A DNA stretch of 64,000 nt from an alpha proteobacterium BAL199. Its GTDB lineage: Bacteria; Pseudomonadota; Alphaproteobacteria; Thalassobaculales; Thalassobaculaceae. The stretch spans positions 124,001 to 188,000 of the forward strand of contig ABHC01000001.1 of assembly GCA_000171835.1 (NCBI GenBank). The letters are read 5' to 3'. A program made the position numbers and the translations under genes. The notes under the pieces are model-generated. The model worked only from the letters and a program-made list of their open reading frames with translations, searched no databases and was not told the DNA's origin. Shown here piece by piece: positions 17,903 through 26,630 of this stretch (within the stretch, counting starts at the first letter, position 1; every line of letters begins with the position of its first letter).

Positions 17903-18538
17903 ATGATCGATCAACAGTTGGCTTCAGGCGATATCGGTGACATGCCGAGCCTGGGATTGTTCACGGCGCTGCGTCAGACCGCCGACGAGCCGCTGTTCCA
18001 TCATGAAGCCAAGGTCGGTCTGATCACCCATCTGCTGGCGACCGCCCTCGGCCACGACAACGGATCGGCGGCCGAGATGGCGTATGCGGCGACCGTGCAC
18101 GACGTCGGACGCCATTCCATGTCCGACGAGACGTTTGCCAAATGCGATGCGCTGACCGAAGACGAGATCGCCGAACTCCGCCGCCATACTGGCTACGGCG
18201 CCTTGCTGCTCGAAAAGGCCGGATTTGACCCCGATGGGCTGGCCGTCCAGGCGGCGCTCCACCATCACGAGCGTTATGATGGAACCGGATACCCGACTGG
18301 TATCTCCGGCGAGGCAATTCCGCTGGTCGCCCGGTTGGTGGCGGTGGCCGATGTCTATGACGCGCTTCGTGCCGCGCGGCCGTACAAGCCGGCGCTCGAT
18401 CACGCCGAGGTCTGCCGAATCATCCTGGAGGGCGACGGTCGCTGTTCGCCAAGTCACTTCGACCCGGTCGTCCTGGAAGCCTTCCGGGACAATGCCGAGG
18501 CGATACGGCGGCTGTGGGCGCCGGCTGCCGCGGCGTGA
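17903..18538 (+). CDS. HD-GYP-type phosphohydrolase
   Basis: A compact 211-residue protein made of an HD-GYP domain with almost nothing else. The metal-binding HD is in ATVHDVGRHSM (about 67-77). The HHHERYDGTGYP segment (about 114-125) carries the second histidines and the GYP motif, and a further aspartate follows in VADVYDAL. HD-GYP domains hydrolyse cyclic di-GMP. It may oppose the diguanylate cyclase at 9733-10929, but the two are not in one operon. No receiver domain is present. Confidence 0.82.
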   Translation: MIDQQLASGDIGDMPSLGLFTALRQTADEPLFHHEAKVGLITHLLATALGHDNGSAAEMAYAATVHDVGRHSMSDETFAKCDALTEDEIAELRRHTGYGALLLEKAGFDPDGLAVQAALHHHERYDGTGYPTGISGEAIPLVARLVAVADVYDALRAARPYKPALDHAEVCRIILEGDGRCSPSHFDPVVLEAFRDNAEAIRRLWAPAAAA

Positions 18539-18545
18539 TCCCGGC

Positions 18546-20129
18546 TCAGGCCGTCGGCGACGGGTGGTACTGGTACAGCCAAGTCTCGGTCAGGACGGTG
18601 TCGCCGCTGCGCAGATAGCAGCGCAGGTTGACCGGCTCGTCGCCGTTGACGGCCAAGTCGAACTGGGCGCGCCAATGGCCCGGCACGTCGTCCGGCACCG
18701 CCTCGGTAAAGATGTACGAAAACTCGCCGCGAGACGTCGTCAGGATCGCTTCCGGCAGCACGCCCATGGGAAGGTCCTTGAGCGGTCCGCCTAGAAACTC
18801 GACCATGAATTTCCGCACCGCCTTCGGGCGCGGCTGCCCGGGCTGCCCGCCATTGCCCATCCGGGTGGCAACGCAGCGTCCGAGTTCGCTTGGATAAGGC
18901 TCGTCGGCCAGCCAATGCAGGCGGTAAGCGATTTCGATGTGGCTGCCGGCGCCATGCGGCTGGTCCGGCACCCACATGGCGCAGATGTTGTCGTGGATCT
19001 CGTCGTCGGTCGGAATTTCGACCAGTTGCACCACACCCTTGCCCCAGTCGCCCAATGGCTCGACCCAGGCTGACGGCCGCTTGTCGTACTTCACGCCGTC
19101 CAGGTAGTGATCGAAGTTCCGGTCGCGCTGCGACAGGCCGAAGCCGCGCGGATGCTCGTCCAGGAAACTGGAGATCATGGTTCGGCCCGGATTGTTCAGC
19201 GGCCGCCAGATCCGTTCGCCGGCCCCGGTCCACAGGGCCAGGCCGTCGGAGTCATGCACTTCCGGCCGCCAGTCGACCATCGCGGGCTTGGCGGTTTCGG
19301 AGAACCAGTACATTGAGGTCAGGGGCGCGAGCCCGAGGCGCTCGATGGTCTTCCGAGGGTGGATCGACGCCTCGATGTCCATAACGACGCCCGAGGTGCG
19401 GTGCATCTTGAACTGATAGGCGCCAGCCACCGAGGGACCACTCAGCAGCGCATACACGGTCACCGGCTGGTTTTCGCTGCCGGCCGGCTCGAACCAGTAG
19501 CTCACGAAATCCGGAAACTCCTCCGGCCCCGGCGCGCCGGGTGCCAAAGCGATGCCGCGCGCCGACAGTCCGACCTGGCCGAGTTCGCCGACCCCGCGGA
19601 AGTACGAGGCGCCGAGGAAGGTTGCCCACGGCTCGACCTTGTCCAGGTCGCCCTTGCGGGCCGGTTCGTGCACCCAGAAACCGGCAAAGGCCGACGGCTG
19701 TTCGCCCAATGCCTCGGCGACGTGCCCCTGGCCAACGGTGAAGTAGGTCGGGTCGTACAACACCTCCCGGGCATTGGTGCCGTCGATGGCATGCATTCGA
19801 ACCGTCTTTGGGAAGAACATGCCGACGTGTTGGAACGAGATCGGAAAGGCAGCGTCCCGGTGCAGCGCGAACTCTTTGCGGTACCGCAGCTTGCCGTGGG
19901 CGTCATAGTCGATCTTCGCGACGATGCCGGGGTCGGGACGTGGCGGTTCCTGATAGGGCTGCGCAGCCAGATCGCGGGCGTGTTGCTTCAGCCATTCGTA
20001 GGAGAATGGCGTGGTCTCGCCGAATCTGAGGCCGTTTGCGGCCATGGCGGATGCCGGGCCGCCGACCATCCGGGCGGTTCCGGCGGCGAGCAAGAGCTGC
20101 AGGAGCGAGCGTCGATCGAAAGCAGGCAT
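18546..20129 (-). CDS. mdoG: Periplasmic glucan biosynthesis protein, MdoG/OpgG-OpgD family
   Basis: A 527-residue periplasmic protein needed for backbone branching or release of osmoregulated glucans. It has a twin-arginine signal (DRRSLLQLLLAAG), the type found on OpgD. Family stretches include ANGLRFGETTPFSYEWLKQHARDLA near the N-terminus, then SYFRGVGELGQVGLSARG and RDRNFDHYLDG. The usual partner, the membrane glucosyltransferase OpgH, is not in the window. It is convergent with the HD-GYP gene, 7 bases apart. Confidence 0.9.
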   Translation of the reverse strand: MPAFDRRSLLQLLLAAGTARMVGGPASAMAANGLRFGETTPFSYEWLKQHARDLAAQPYQEPPRPDPGIVAKIDYDAHGKLRYRKEFALHRDAAFPISFQHVGMFFPKTVRMHAIDGTNAREVLYDPTYFTVGQGHVAEALGEQPSAFAGFWVHEPARKGDLDKVEPWATFLGASYFRGVGELGQVGLSARGIALAPGAPGPEEFPDFVSYWFEPAGSENQPVTVYALLSGPSVAGAYQFKMHRTSGVVMDIEASIHPRKTIERLGLAPLTSMYWFSETAKPAMVDWRPEVHDSDGLALWTGAGERIWRPLNNPGRTMISSFLDEHPRGFGLSQRDRNFDHYLDGVKYDKRPSAWVEPLGDWGKGVVQLVEIPTDDEIHDNICAMWVPDQPHGAGSHIEIAYRLHWLADEPYPSELGRCVATRMGNGGQPGQPRPKAVRKFMVEFLGGPLKDLPMGVLPEAILTTSRGEFSYIFTEAVPDDVPGHWRAQFDLAVNGDEPVNLRCYLRSGDTVLTETWLYQYHPSPTA

Positions 20130-20208
20130 GATCCGTCCGTGATGCTGTGCGGGCGGCCTGCGTCAATGCAGGCAACGGCTCCGGAACGCGTTGACCGATG
20201 AGCGGTTC

Positions 20209-20245
20209 CGCCCTTCGGGGCCGTTTGCCGGGATCCCGAAGGGCG
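20209..20245 (-). terminator. Stem-loop downstream of gloA
   Basis: An 11-base perfect inverted repeat (CGCCCTTCGGG and its complement) with a 15-base loop lies just after the gloA stop codon and before the glucan gene promoter. No T-run follows, so it may end transcription only weakly or protect the 3' end of the messenger. Confidence 0.45.
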
Positions 20246-20251
20246 AAGACG

Positions 20252-20701
20252 TTACCAGTTGCCGGTGTTGGCCATCGACGACCACGGCTCCGCGGCCTCT
20301 TTGGCGCTGCCGTTCTGCAGCAGCTCGATGGAGATGCCGTCGGGCGACTTCACGAACGCCATGTAGCCGTCACGCGGCGGGCGGTTGATGGTGACGCCGT
20401 TGTCCATCAGGTGCTGGCAGGTCGCGTAGATGTCGTCGACCCGGAACGCCAGATGGCCCCAGGCCCGGCCGGTCTTGTAGTCCTCCGGATCCCAATTGTA
20501 GGTCAGCTCCAGCAGCGGCGCCTTCTTGTCGGACGCGGCCTCCTTCTCGTCAGCCGGGGCTGCCAGGAAGATGTTGGTGAACCGCCCCTTCTCGCTGTCG
20601 TAGCGCCGGACTTCCTTCATGCCGAGCAGATTGCAGTAAAACTTCAAGCTGTCGTCGACATTGCTGATCCGGACCATGGTGTGCAGGTACTGCATGGACA
20701 T
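20252..20701 (-). CDS. gloA: Lactoylglutathione lyase (glyoxalase I)
   Basis: A 149-residue glyoxalase-fold enzyme that converts the methylglyoxal-glutathione adduct to lactoylglutathione. Candidate metal ligands are H7 (YLHTMVRI), the glutamate of LLELTYN, the histidine of GHLAFRV and the glutamate of ISIELLQ, which matches the H/E/H/E pattern of the family. The start at 20701 has GGGAGG upstream. It is a stand-alone gene between two differently oriented neighbours. Confidence 0.9.
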   Translation of the reverse strand: MSMQYLHTMVRISNVDDSLKFYCNLLGMKEVRRYDSEKGRFTNIFLAAPADEKEAASDKKAPLLELTYNWDPEDYKTGRAWGHLAFRVDDIYATCQHLMDNGVTINRPPRDGYMAFVKSPDGISIELLQNGSAKEAAEPWSSMANTGNW

Positions 20702-20810
20702 GGGGGATACCTCCCTTTTGGGCGAGTTGCTGACTCGGATTGTTCGTCGGTGCGATACATAGCGCGGAGCGCGGGGAAGTCGATAGCCGAGTCAGCATCG
20801 CCGCAAGGGA

Positions 20811-21824
20811 TCACCCCGGCCGCACACCCTGGGCCAGCATGGTCATGCCCGGGATCATTGGCGTTACCGACACCTCGGCGAACCCGGCCTTGGTTAACTG
20901 CTGTGCCAACCAGGCGTCGTCCAGCGAGCGGGCCTTGGGCGTGAACGCGGTGTGCTGCAACTGCCAGAGCGCGGCCAGTTTCGGACCGGTCCGGTCCGCC
21001 GACACCACGAAGTCGTGGATCAGGATCCGGCCACCGGGCGCCAGACGCTCGAACGCTCGCGCCAGCAACCCGTCATGGGCCTCCCCGGGAACGCCGGAAA
21101 ACAGGTACGACATCAAGACCGCGTCCTGGTCGCCGGGCCACTCGGTCTTCAGGGCGTCGCCCGGAACATAGGTGATCCGGTCGGCGAGCCCGGCGTCTTC
21201 GGCATACTTTGCGCCAAGCGACACAACGTTCGGGAAATCGACGACGGTCGGGCGCAGATCGGGAAACGCCTCGCACAGGGTGATGGCGAACGCGCCGGTG
21301 CCGCCACCGACGTCCAGCAGGCGGCGGGCGCCCGACAGGTCGACGCTTTTGGCGAGCCCGAGCGCCGGGCCGAGTGAGCCGGCGTGCTGGCTCATCGAAT
21401 ATAGGCGTGCTTCCTCAGGGTCGGAGAACCACTCCGCATATGACGCGGTGGCATCGTCCGGCAGCTTGTTGGCCAGCGCGAGCTCGATCTGGTCGAGCAA
21501 GGTGTACATCTGCCGGTCGACCTGCAGGCGCAGATAGTCGCCGAAATCGTACTTGGCGCCCTTGACCAGGAAGGAGTCAGCGGCCGGCGAGTTGCCGAAC
21601 CGGCCGCCCTCGACCGACAGTATGCCGAGGGCGGCGAGCGCGGTCAGCAGGGTGCGCACGCGCTCCGGGTGCAGGCCGGTCGCTTCCGCGGCCTGCTCGG
21701 CGGTCAGCGGGCCGTCGGCCAATCGGGTGAAGACCTGGTGGTGCAGCGCAGCGAACAGCGCCTTCGATCCCATGAAGCCGAACGCGACGTCGGAAATTTC
21801 TTCGGCCTTGGTCAGCAGCGTCAT
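20811..21824 (-). CDS. SAM-dependent O-methyltransferase, acetylserotonin/CrtF-like
   Basis: A 337-residue enzyme. An N-terminal winged-helix dimerisation domain (about 1-95; PLTAEQAAEATGLHPERVRTLL) is followed by a Rossmann-type methyltransferase domain. That domain has the SAM site LLDVGGGTGAFA and the acidic residue of PTVVDFPNVV. Relatives methylate hydroxyl groups of aromatic or tetrapyrrole-like substrates; the substrate is not evident here. The ATG at 21824 has AAGGA upstream and is preferred to the one at 21857. Confidence 0.82.
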   Translation of the reverse strand: MTLLTKAEEISDVAFGFMGSKALFAALHHQVFTRLADGPLTAEQAAEATGLHPERVRTLLTALAALGILSVEGGRFGNSPAADSFLVKGAKYDFGDYLRLQVDRQMYTLLDQIELALANKLPDDATASYAEWFSDPEEARLYSMSQHAGSLGPALGLAKSVDLSGARRLLDVGGGTGAFAITLCEAFPDLRPTVVDFPNVVSLGAKYAEDAGLADRITYVPGDALKTEWPGDQDAVLMSYLFSGVPGEAHDGLLARAFERLAPGGRILIHDFVVSADRTGPKLAALWQLQHTAFTPKARSLDDAWLAQQLTKAGFAEVSVTPMIPGMTMLAQGVRPG

Positions 21825-22018
21825 TCGGTGTTCCTTAATGTTGCCTTGCGGCGACAATAGTTATCTGAATTCGACATGCTTTGACAAATCGGGACGCCGC
21901 TTTGACCATCACGTGGTGCAATGCGGCAGTCCAAGGCGTTGGTTCCCGGTGTCGCGATGGCGCCAGTCGTGTCAGGCTGCCTCGACGATATCAACGCATC
22001 GTCTTCAGGATGGTTGCG

Positions 22019-23464
22019 ATGCCGAATTTCAAGATGGATGGGCCGACACGCCGCCGCTTCCTGGCCGGAAGCGCCGCGATGCTGACGGGCGGCGTTGCAT
22101 TCCCGTCCGTCGCCCGGGCAGAGCCCCGTGAAATCCAGCTGCGGGCTGGGCCGGCCAGGGTCCGGATTGTTCCGACCCCCTATCCCGACACCACCGTCTG
22201 GTCGTTCAACGGCAGCGTGCCCGGCCCGGAGATCCGGGTTCGACAAGGCGAGCGGGTGCGTGTCTTCGTCAAGAACGCTTTGGCCGAGGAAACCACGGTG
22301 CACTGGCACGGCCTGCGGGTCACCAACGCCATGGACGGAGTGCCGCACCTGACCCAGCGCCCGATCGCGCCGGGCGAGACCTTCACCTACGAGTTCGATG
22401 CGCTGGATGCCGGCACGTTCTGGTACCACCCGCACCAGCGCGGCTTCGAACAGGTCGACCGCGGCCTATACGGTCCGCTGATCATCGACGAGGCCGAGCC
22501 GATTGTTGTCGATCGCGACGTGACCTGGGTGCTGGACGATTGGCGCCTGCGTAACGACGCCTCGATCAGCGACGATTTCGAGAACATGCACGACTCGGCG
22601 ATGGCCGGCCGGATCGGAAACACGGTCACGATCAACGGCAGCGTACCGGATCGCTTCGTCGTCCAGGCCGGCGAGCGTGTCCGCCTGCGCCTGATCAACG
22701 CCGCCAACGCCCGGATCTTTGCGCTGGAGTTCGAGGGGCACCAGCCGCAGATCGTCGCCCTGGATGGTCAGCCGGTTGCGCCGCACGCGCCGAGCGGCGG
22801 TCGCGTCATGCTGGGACCGGCGATGCGCGCCGACCTGATCATCGACATGACGGGCGCGCCCGGCGCCCGGTTCCGGGTGATCGACGGCTTCTACCGCGGT
22901 CGCGAATACCGTCTGCATGACGTGGTTTATACCGACATCCCGCTTCGCGCAGCGCCGCCGGACACCGCGATCGAACTGCCCGCCAACCCGTTGGCCGAAC
23001 CGGATGTGGCCGACGCGCAGCGCCATGCCGTCAGTTTCGGCGGTGGCATGATGGGTGGAATGATGGGCGGTGGTATGGGCGGGATGATGCGCCGCATGAT
23101 GCCAGGGATGCAGCATGGCGGGATCTGGAACATCAATGGGGTGTCGGCGACCGGCCACGTCATGGACCCGATGCTCACCCTGGCCCAGGGGCGTTCCTAC
23201 CTGCTGGCACTCACCAATGACACCGCCTTTCACCATCCGATCCACCTGCACGGCCATTCCTTTCGCGTGCTGAGCCGCAACGGTGTCCCCACTCGGCGTC
23301 GGGAGTGGCAGGACACGGTGCTGATGGATCCGCGCGAGCGGGTAGACATCGCTTTCGTCGCCGACAATCCTGGCGACTGGATGTTCCACTGCCACATCCT
23401 GGAGCATCAGGCCGCCGGGATGATGGGAGTCATCCGTATCGCGCCCGAAACCTCCCGAACCTGA
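22019..23464 (+). CDS. Multicopper oxidase (Tat-exported, Met-rich)
   Basis: About 481 residues. A Tat signal (TRRRFLAG) starts about 10 residues in. All copper motifs are present: HWHGLR, FWYHPH, HPIHLHGHSF and HCHILEHQAAGMM. Between the second and third domain lies a Met/Gly-rich loop (about residues 340-365, GGMMGGMMGGGMGGMM), as found in cuprous oxidases of the CueO type. It probably oxidises Cu(I) in the periplasm. An earlier in-frame ATG at 22010 is also possible. The RraA-like gene starts 29 bases downstream. Confidence 0.9.
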   Translation: MPNFKMDGPTRRRFLAGSAAMLTGGVAFPSVARAEPREIQLRAGPARVRIVPTPYPDTTVWSFNGSVPGPEIRVRQGERVRVFVKNALAEETTVHWHGLRVTNAMDGVPHLTQRPIAPGETFTYEFDALDAGTFWYHPHQRGFEQVDRGLYGPLIIDEAEPIVVDRDVTWVLDDWRLRNDASISDDFENMHDSAMAGRIGNTVTINGSVPDRFVVQAGERVRLRLINAANARIFALEFEGHQPQIVALDGQPVAPHAPSGGRVMLGPAMRADLIIDMTGAPGARFRVIDGFYRGREYRLHDVVYTDIPLRAAPPDTAIELPANPLAEPDVADAQRHAVSFGGGMMGGMMGGGMGGMMRRMMPGMQHGGIWNINGVSATGHVMDPMLTLAQGRSYLLALTNDTAFHHPIHLHGHSFRVLSRNGVPTRRREWQDTVLMDPRERVDIAFVADNPGDWMFHCHILEHQAAGMMGVIRIAPETSRT

Positions 23465-23493
23465 CCGACCACCGATTACGAAGGATCCGCACC

Positions 23494-24213
23494 GTGACCA
23501 AGACCGCAGACGACCTGCTTGCCCGCCTTGCCAAACTGGAGACCGGGCAGATCAGCGATGTGCTCGACGAGGCCGGGGTGTCGAACCACGCGCTGTCGTC
23601 GGCGTTGACCCCGCTCACTCCGCTGACCGCTGGGACTCGGTTTGCCGGGGTCGCGGTATGCGCCCGCGGCGAGGCGTCGGTTCAGGGCCGGCATGCCCGT
23701 CCGGCGATGCCGGGTGAGGCCCTGGAGAAGGCGATGCACCCGAATGCGGTGCTGATGATCGAGAGCGGCGGGTTCACCCGCGGCGCCCTGTTCGGCGGGT
23801 TCGTCGCCTACAGCCTTCAGCGGGCGGGCTGCGTGGCGATCGTGTCGGATGGTGGGGTACGCGACGCCGACGAAATTCGCGGTCTTGGACTGCCGGTGAT
23901 CTCGGCTGCCGTGACGCCGGTCAACGGCTCGCGCCGCTGGCAGTGGACCGATGTCGGCGTGCCGATCGCCCTGCCGGGGCAGGAGGGTCGACCGGTCCCG
24001 GTCGCGCCAGGCGACTACATCCTGGCCGATGGCGACGGCCTGGTGGTCATTCCGGCGGCGATCGCCGCCACGGTGATCGAGGACACCGAGAAACTATCCG
24101 AGGTCGAGCGGGAGATAGGCAAGGGCCTGCGCGCTGGCGGTACCCGCGCCGAAGTGTTCAAGCGCAACCCGCGCTTCGCCCATATCCGTCCGGCGTCACC
24201 GACGAAGGGGTGA
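23494..24213 (+). CDS. RraA-like / HMG aldolase-family protein
   Basis: A 239-residue protein of the RraA/demethylmenaquinone methyltransferase-like fold. The active-site region reads DGGVRDADEIRGLGLPV (the aldolase R-D pair), with GALFGGF before it and GDYILADGDGLVVIP after it. Members cleave 4-hydroxy-4-methyl-2-oxoglutarate or oxaloacetate; others bind RNase E. The presence of the R-D pair favours an enzyme. The GTG at 23494 has AAGGA upstream; a longer frame reaches into the oxidase gene and is not used. Confidence 0.8.
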   Translation: MTKTADDLLARLAKLETGQISDVLDEAGVSNHALSSALTPLTPLTAGTRFAGVAVCARGEASVQGRHARPAMPGEALEKAMHPNAVLMIESGGFTRGALFGGFVAYSLQRAGCVAIVSDGGVRDADEIRGLGLPVISAAVTPVNGSRRWQWTDVGVPIALPGQEGRPVPVAPGDYILADGDGLVVIPAAIAATVIEDTEKLSEVEREIGKGLRAGGTRAEVFKRNPRFAHIRPASPTKG

Positions 24214-24256
24214 GGGGGCTACCGGGCGCCCGACCGATAGTCGTCTTCAAGGAAGG

Positions 24257-24343
24257 TGGTGCGGGCGGTCGGAGTCGAACCGACACTCTGTCACCAGAAC
24301 TGGATTTTGAGTCCAGCGCGTCTACCAATTCCGCCACGCCCGC
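24257..24343 (-). tRNA. tRNA-Leu (anticodon CAA)
   Basis: An 87-base tRNA read on the minus strand. It has a 7-base acceptor stem (GCGGGCG/CGCCCGC), a leucine-type D arm, an anticodon stem CTGGA/TCCAG with loop CTCAAAA giving anticodon CAA, a long variable arm, and the T arm with GGTTCGACTCC. The discriminator A and the CCA end are encoded. No integrase or duplicated tRNA end is next to it. Confidence 0.95.
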
Positions 24344-24412
24344 GACGCGGATGTCCTACTACGGCATCGCGCGGTTTTCGACCAGAATTTTCACATCGGT
24401 TCTGGACGACGT

Positions 24413-25429
24413 TCAATGCAGGAACGCCAGCAGCACGTAGCGGGTGCCGCGGGTCACCGGACGGGCCTCGTGCAGCAGCGAGCAGGAGAACACCACTGCC
24501 TCGCCGGCGGCTGGGCGATAGCCGATATCGCCGTACTCCGGAAACACCAGATGTCCGCCGTCGTATGCGCCAGTGTTGAGGTTGAGGGTCACTGCGAACC
24601 GCCGGGTCCGGCCGGCGGTCGAGGTGTTGTCGCGGTGCGGACGGAAGTGCCCGCCTTCCTCGGCCTCGTAGCGCACGATCTTGAACAACTCGTGGCGCTG
24701 GATCGGCGAGTGGGTGGCCCGCGCGATCTCCGGGATCAGCCGGCGCTGGAAGATGTGGCGGATCTCGGCCTCCAGCGGGGAGCCTTCCGGCACCACGTGG
24801 TCGCGCCGTACCTTGACCTCGGCATCCGACAGCAGGACCGACTCGCCTTTCACCTGTTGCAGGAAGCCCGACGGCTCGTTGCCCTGGCTGTCGTGCACGT
24901 GGATCAGCCAGCGGCACCACTCCGGGGACAGCACGTCGGGGATCATCATCACCGGCGCTTGCGCGGCAGGGCCTTCGCGGAACGCAGTTGCCGGTAGCCG
25001 GGAGTGCACCAGGGCGCAGCAGGCCTCGGCGTGGGCAGCCGGATCGCCTTCGCTCGGAATTATCCCCGCCAGACGCGATGCCCGGTCGAACACGACGGTC
25101 GCGGATGTCGTGAGGTTGAGGTTGCGGGCGAGCGCGCCGGCGGGGTCGGCGAGCAGGGTGACGCCGGACGGCGTGGAGCCGGTAATCGCCTCGGGCGTAG
25201 CTTGGCGAACCGCGTACAGATCGGCGCCAAGGGCTGCGAAGGCGTCGGATCGAGCCTGCAGTGCCGCGATCACCGGCGACGGGGCGCCGGATCCGACACC
25301 GACATGCATGACGCACGTCCGTCCGGCCATTCGGGTGATTGGCCGCGTCTTGCCGTCGGCGGTGCGGAGTTCGACGACCGGTGCCACGTCGCCGACATCG
25401 AACCAGGGATGGAGGGCGGGTTTCTGCAT
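24413..25429 (-). CDS. Peroxiredoxin-like domain fused to a prolyl-4-hydroxylase-type 2OG oxygenase
   Basis: A 338-residue two-domain protein. Residues about 1-135 have the AhpC/TSA-like fold pattern (a GDVAPVVEL start, then a central strand and VFDRASRLAGII), but the segment that normally carries the peroxidatic cysteine reads RTCVMHVGVGSG and lacks the usual TPVCT motif. Residues about 150-338 form a P4Hc domain with iron ligands H and D in HFRPHRDNT, a distal histidine in LLHEARPV, and a following arginine/tyrosine region for 2-oxoglutarate. The substrate may be a protein or peptide. Confidence 0.82.
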   Translation of the reverse strand: MQKPALHPWFDVGDVAPVVELRTADGKTRPITRMAGRTCVMHVGVGSGAPSPVIAALQARSDAFAALGADLYAVRQATPEAITGSTPSGVTLLADPAGALARNLNLTTSATVVFDRASRLAGIIPSEGDPAAHAEACCALVHSRLPATAFREGPAAQAPVMMIPDVLSPEWCRWLIHVHDSQGNEPSGFLQQVKGESVLLSDAEVKVRRDHVVPEGSPLEAEIRHIFQRRLIPEIARATHSPIQRHELFKIVRYEAEEGGHFRPHRDNTSTAGRTRRFAVTLNLNTGAYDGGHLVFPEYGDIGYRPAAGEAVVFSCSLLHEARPVTRGTRYVLLAFLH

Positions 25430-25598
25430 GGCCGTATCTTGGCCGGACCGGGCTGTCCCGGCAACGCGTCTGTCGCCGGGAACAACGGTCTGGCGGCCGC
25501 CTCCGATATGGCGTGGCGATGAAATAGAGCGGCAGCGACGGAAGTCATTGGCTCAGACGTTGGATACCCATGGGGATGGCGACATGAGGAGAGACGCG

Positions 25599-25937
25599 AT
25601 GTCAGTTCTTTCACATTCGCTGGCTGCGCTGGCCTTGGTCGCCGGCGTAGCGCTTGCCGCGCCGGAGCCGGTCCGTGCCGATTCATTCGGGTTTGTGATC
25701 ACCACCGACGACGATCGTGGCGGTCATCGTGGCTCGCGCCACCGCGGCCACCGCGATCATGGCTGGCGTGGCGACGATCGTCGCTGGGATCACGGGCGGG
25801 GGCACCGTCGGCACGGCCCGCCGCCGTGGGCGCGCGGCCATCGGCTCTACTACGGGCCGTATGCCCACGCCTACGTCCAGCGCTGCCAGGTTGTCTGGAG
25901 CGAGTGGCATCGGAACTACGTGCAGGTCTGTCGTTGA
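25599..25937 (+). CDS. Small exported His/Arg/Gly-rich protein
   Basis: A 112-residue protein with a signal peptide (1-28, LAALALVAGVALA, cleavage near VRA-DS). A stretch dominated by H, R, G and D follows (about 40-80), then a C-terminal region with two cysteines (QRCQVVW ... QVCR) that could form a disulfide. The His-rich part may bind metal ions. The ATG at 25599 has GAGGAGAG upstream. No family is recognised with certainty; similar small exported proteins are common in alphaproteobacteria. Confidence 0.7.
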   Translation: MSVLSHSLAALALVAGVALAAPEPVRADSFGFVITTDDDRGGHRGSRHRGHRDHGWRGDDRRWDHGRGHRRHGPPPWARGHRLYYGPYAHAYVQRCQVVWSEWHRNYVQVCR

Positions 25938-26045
25938 GTCCGACTGCCGGCGCCCGGCGAAGATCGGGCGTCGGCGGCTCGCCTTGCGGCTTTCGGCCGG
26001 CACTGCTATCGCAGGCGGCTCCGACACTCAGTAGGGTTCGCCTCG

Positions 26046-26627
26046 ATGCTCCGGCCCTTCTACGACTGGACCCTGCGGGTCGCCGGTGATCGGCGTGCCG
26101 ATTGGTGGCTGGCGTTGGTCGCCTTCGTGGAAAGTTCGGTTTTTCCGATTCCGCCGGACGTGATGATCGTGCCGATGGTGCTGGCGGATCGCCGCCGGGC
26201 CTGGCGGATCGCGACGATCGCGACCATCGCTTCGGTCGCGGGCGGGATGCTTGGTTACGCCATCGGCAGCCTGTTCTTCGATGCCATCGGCCGCCCGATC
26301 CTTGACCTGTATGGCTATGCCGACAAGTTTGCGGACTTTGCCGCACGCTACAACGACTGGGGCGCCTGGATCGTTTTTGGCGCCGGGATTACACCCTTCC
26401 CTTATAAAGTCATTACTATTGCCAGCGGAGTGACCCGCCTCGACCTGCTGGTGTTCATCGTCGCTTCGGTGCTGGCTCGGGCGTTGCGGTTCTTCGTGGT
26501 GGCCGGTTTGCTGTGGCAGTTCGGGCCGTCGATCCGGCGGTTGCTTGAGCGTTACCTGGGGCCAATAACGGTTATATTTTTCGTGCTGTTGGTTGGTGGC
26601 TTTGTCGCCCTCAATTACATCGTGTAG
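26046..26627 (+). CDS. YqaA-family membrane protein (DedA/VTT-like)
   Basis: A 193-residue inner-membrane protein with about four to five spans. The family motif VESSVFPIPPDVMIVPMVL, the GMLGYAIGS segment and the RFFVVAGLLWQFG re-entrant-like stretch identify the YqaA/DedA group, which is linked to lipid scrambling and envelope integrity. It is the first gene of a tight run with dsbB (3-base gap) and coq7. Confidence 0.87.
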   Translation: MLRPFYDWTLRVAGDRRADWWLALVAFVESSVFPIPPDVMIVPMVLADRRRAWRIATIATIASVAGGMLGYAIGSLFFDAIGRPILDLYGYADKFADFAARYNDWGAWIVFGAGITPFPYKVITIASGVTRLDLLVFIVASVLARALRFFVVAGLLWQFGPSIRRLLERYLGPITVIFFVLLVGGFVALNYIV

Positions 26628-26630
26628 ATC

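Noticed and set aside
24257-24343. tRNA-Leu as attachment site of an island
   Set aside because: No integrase, no repeated tRNA 3' end and no shift in gene type on either side.
24681-25598. Long N-terminal extension of the small His-rich protein
   Set aside because: The upstream frame is antisense to the 2OG oxygenase gene; a clear ribosome site and signal peptide begin at 25599.
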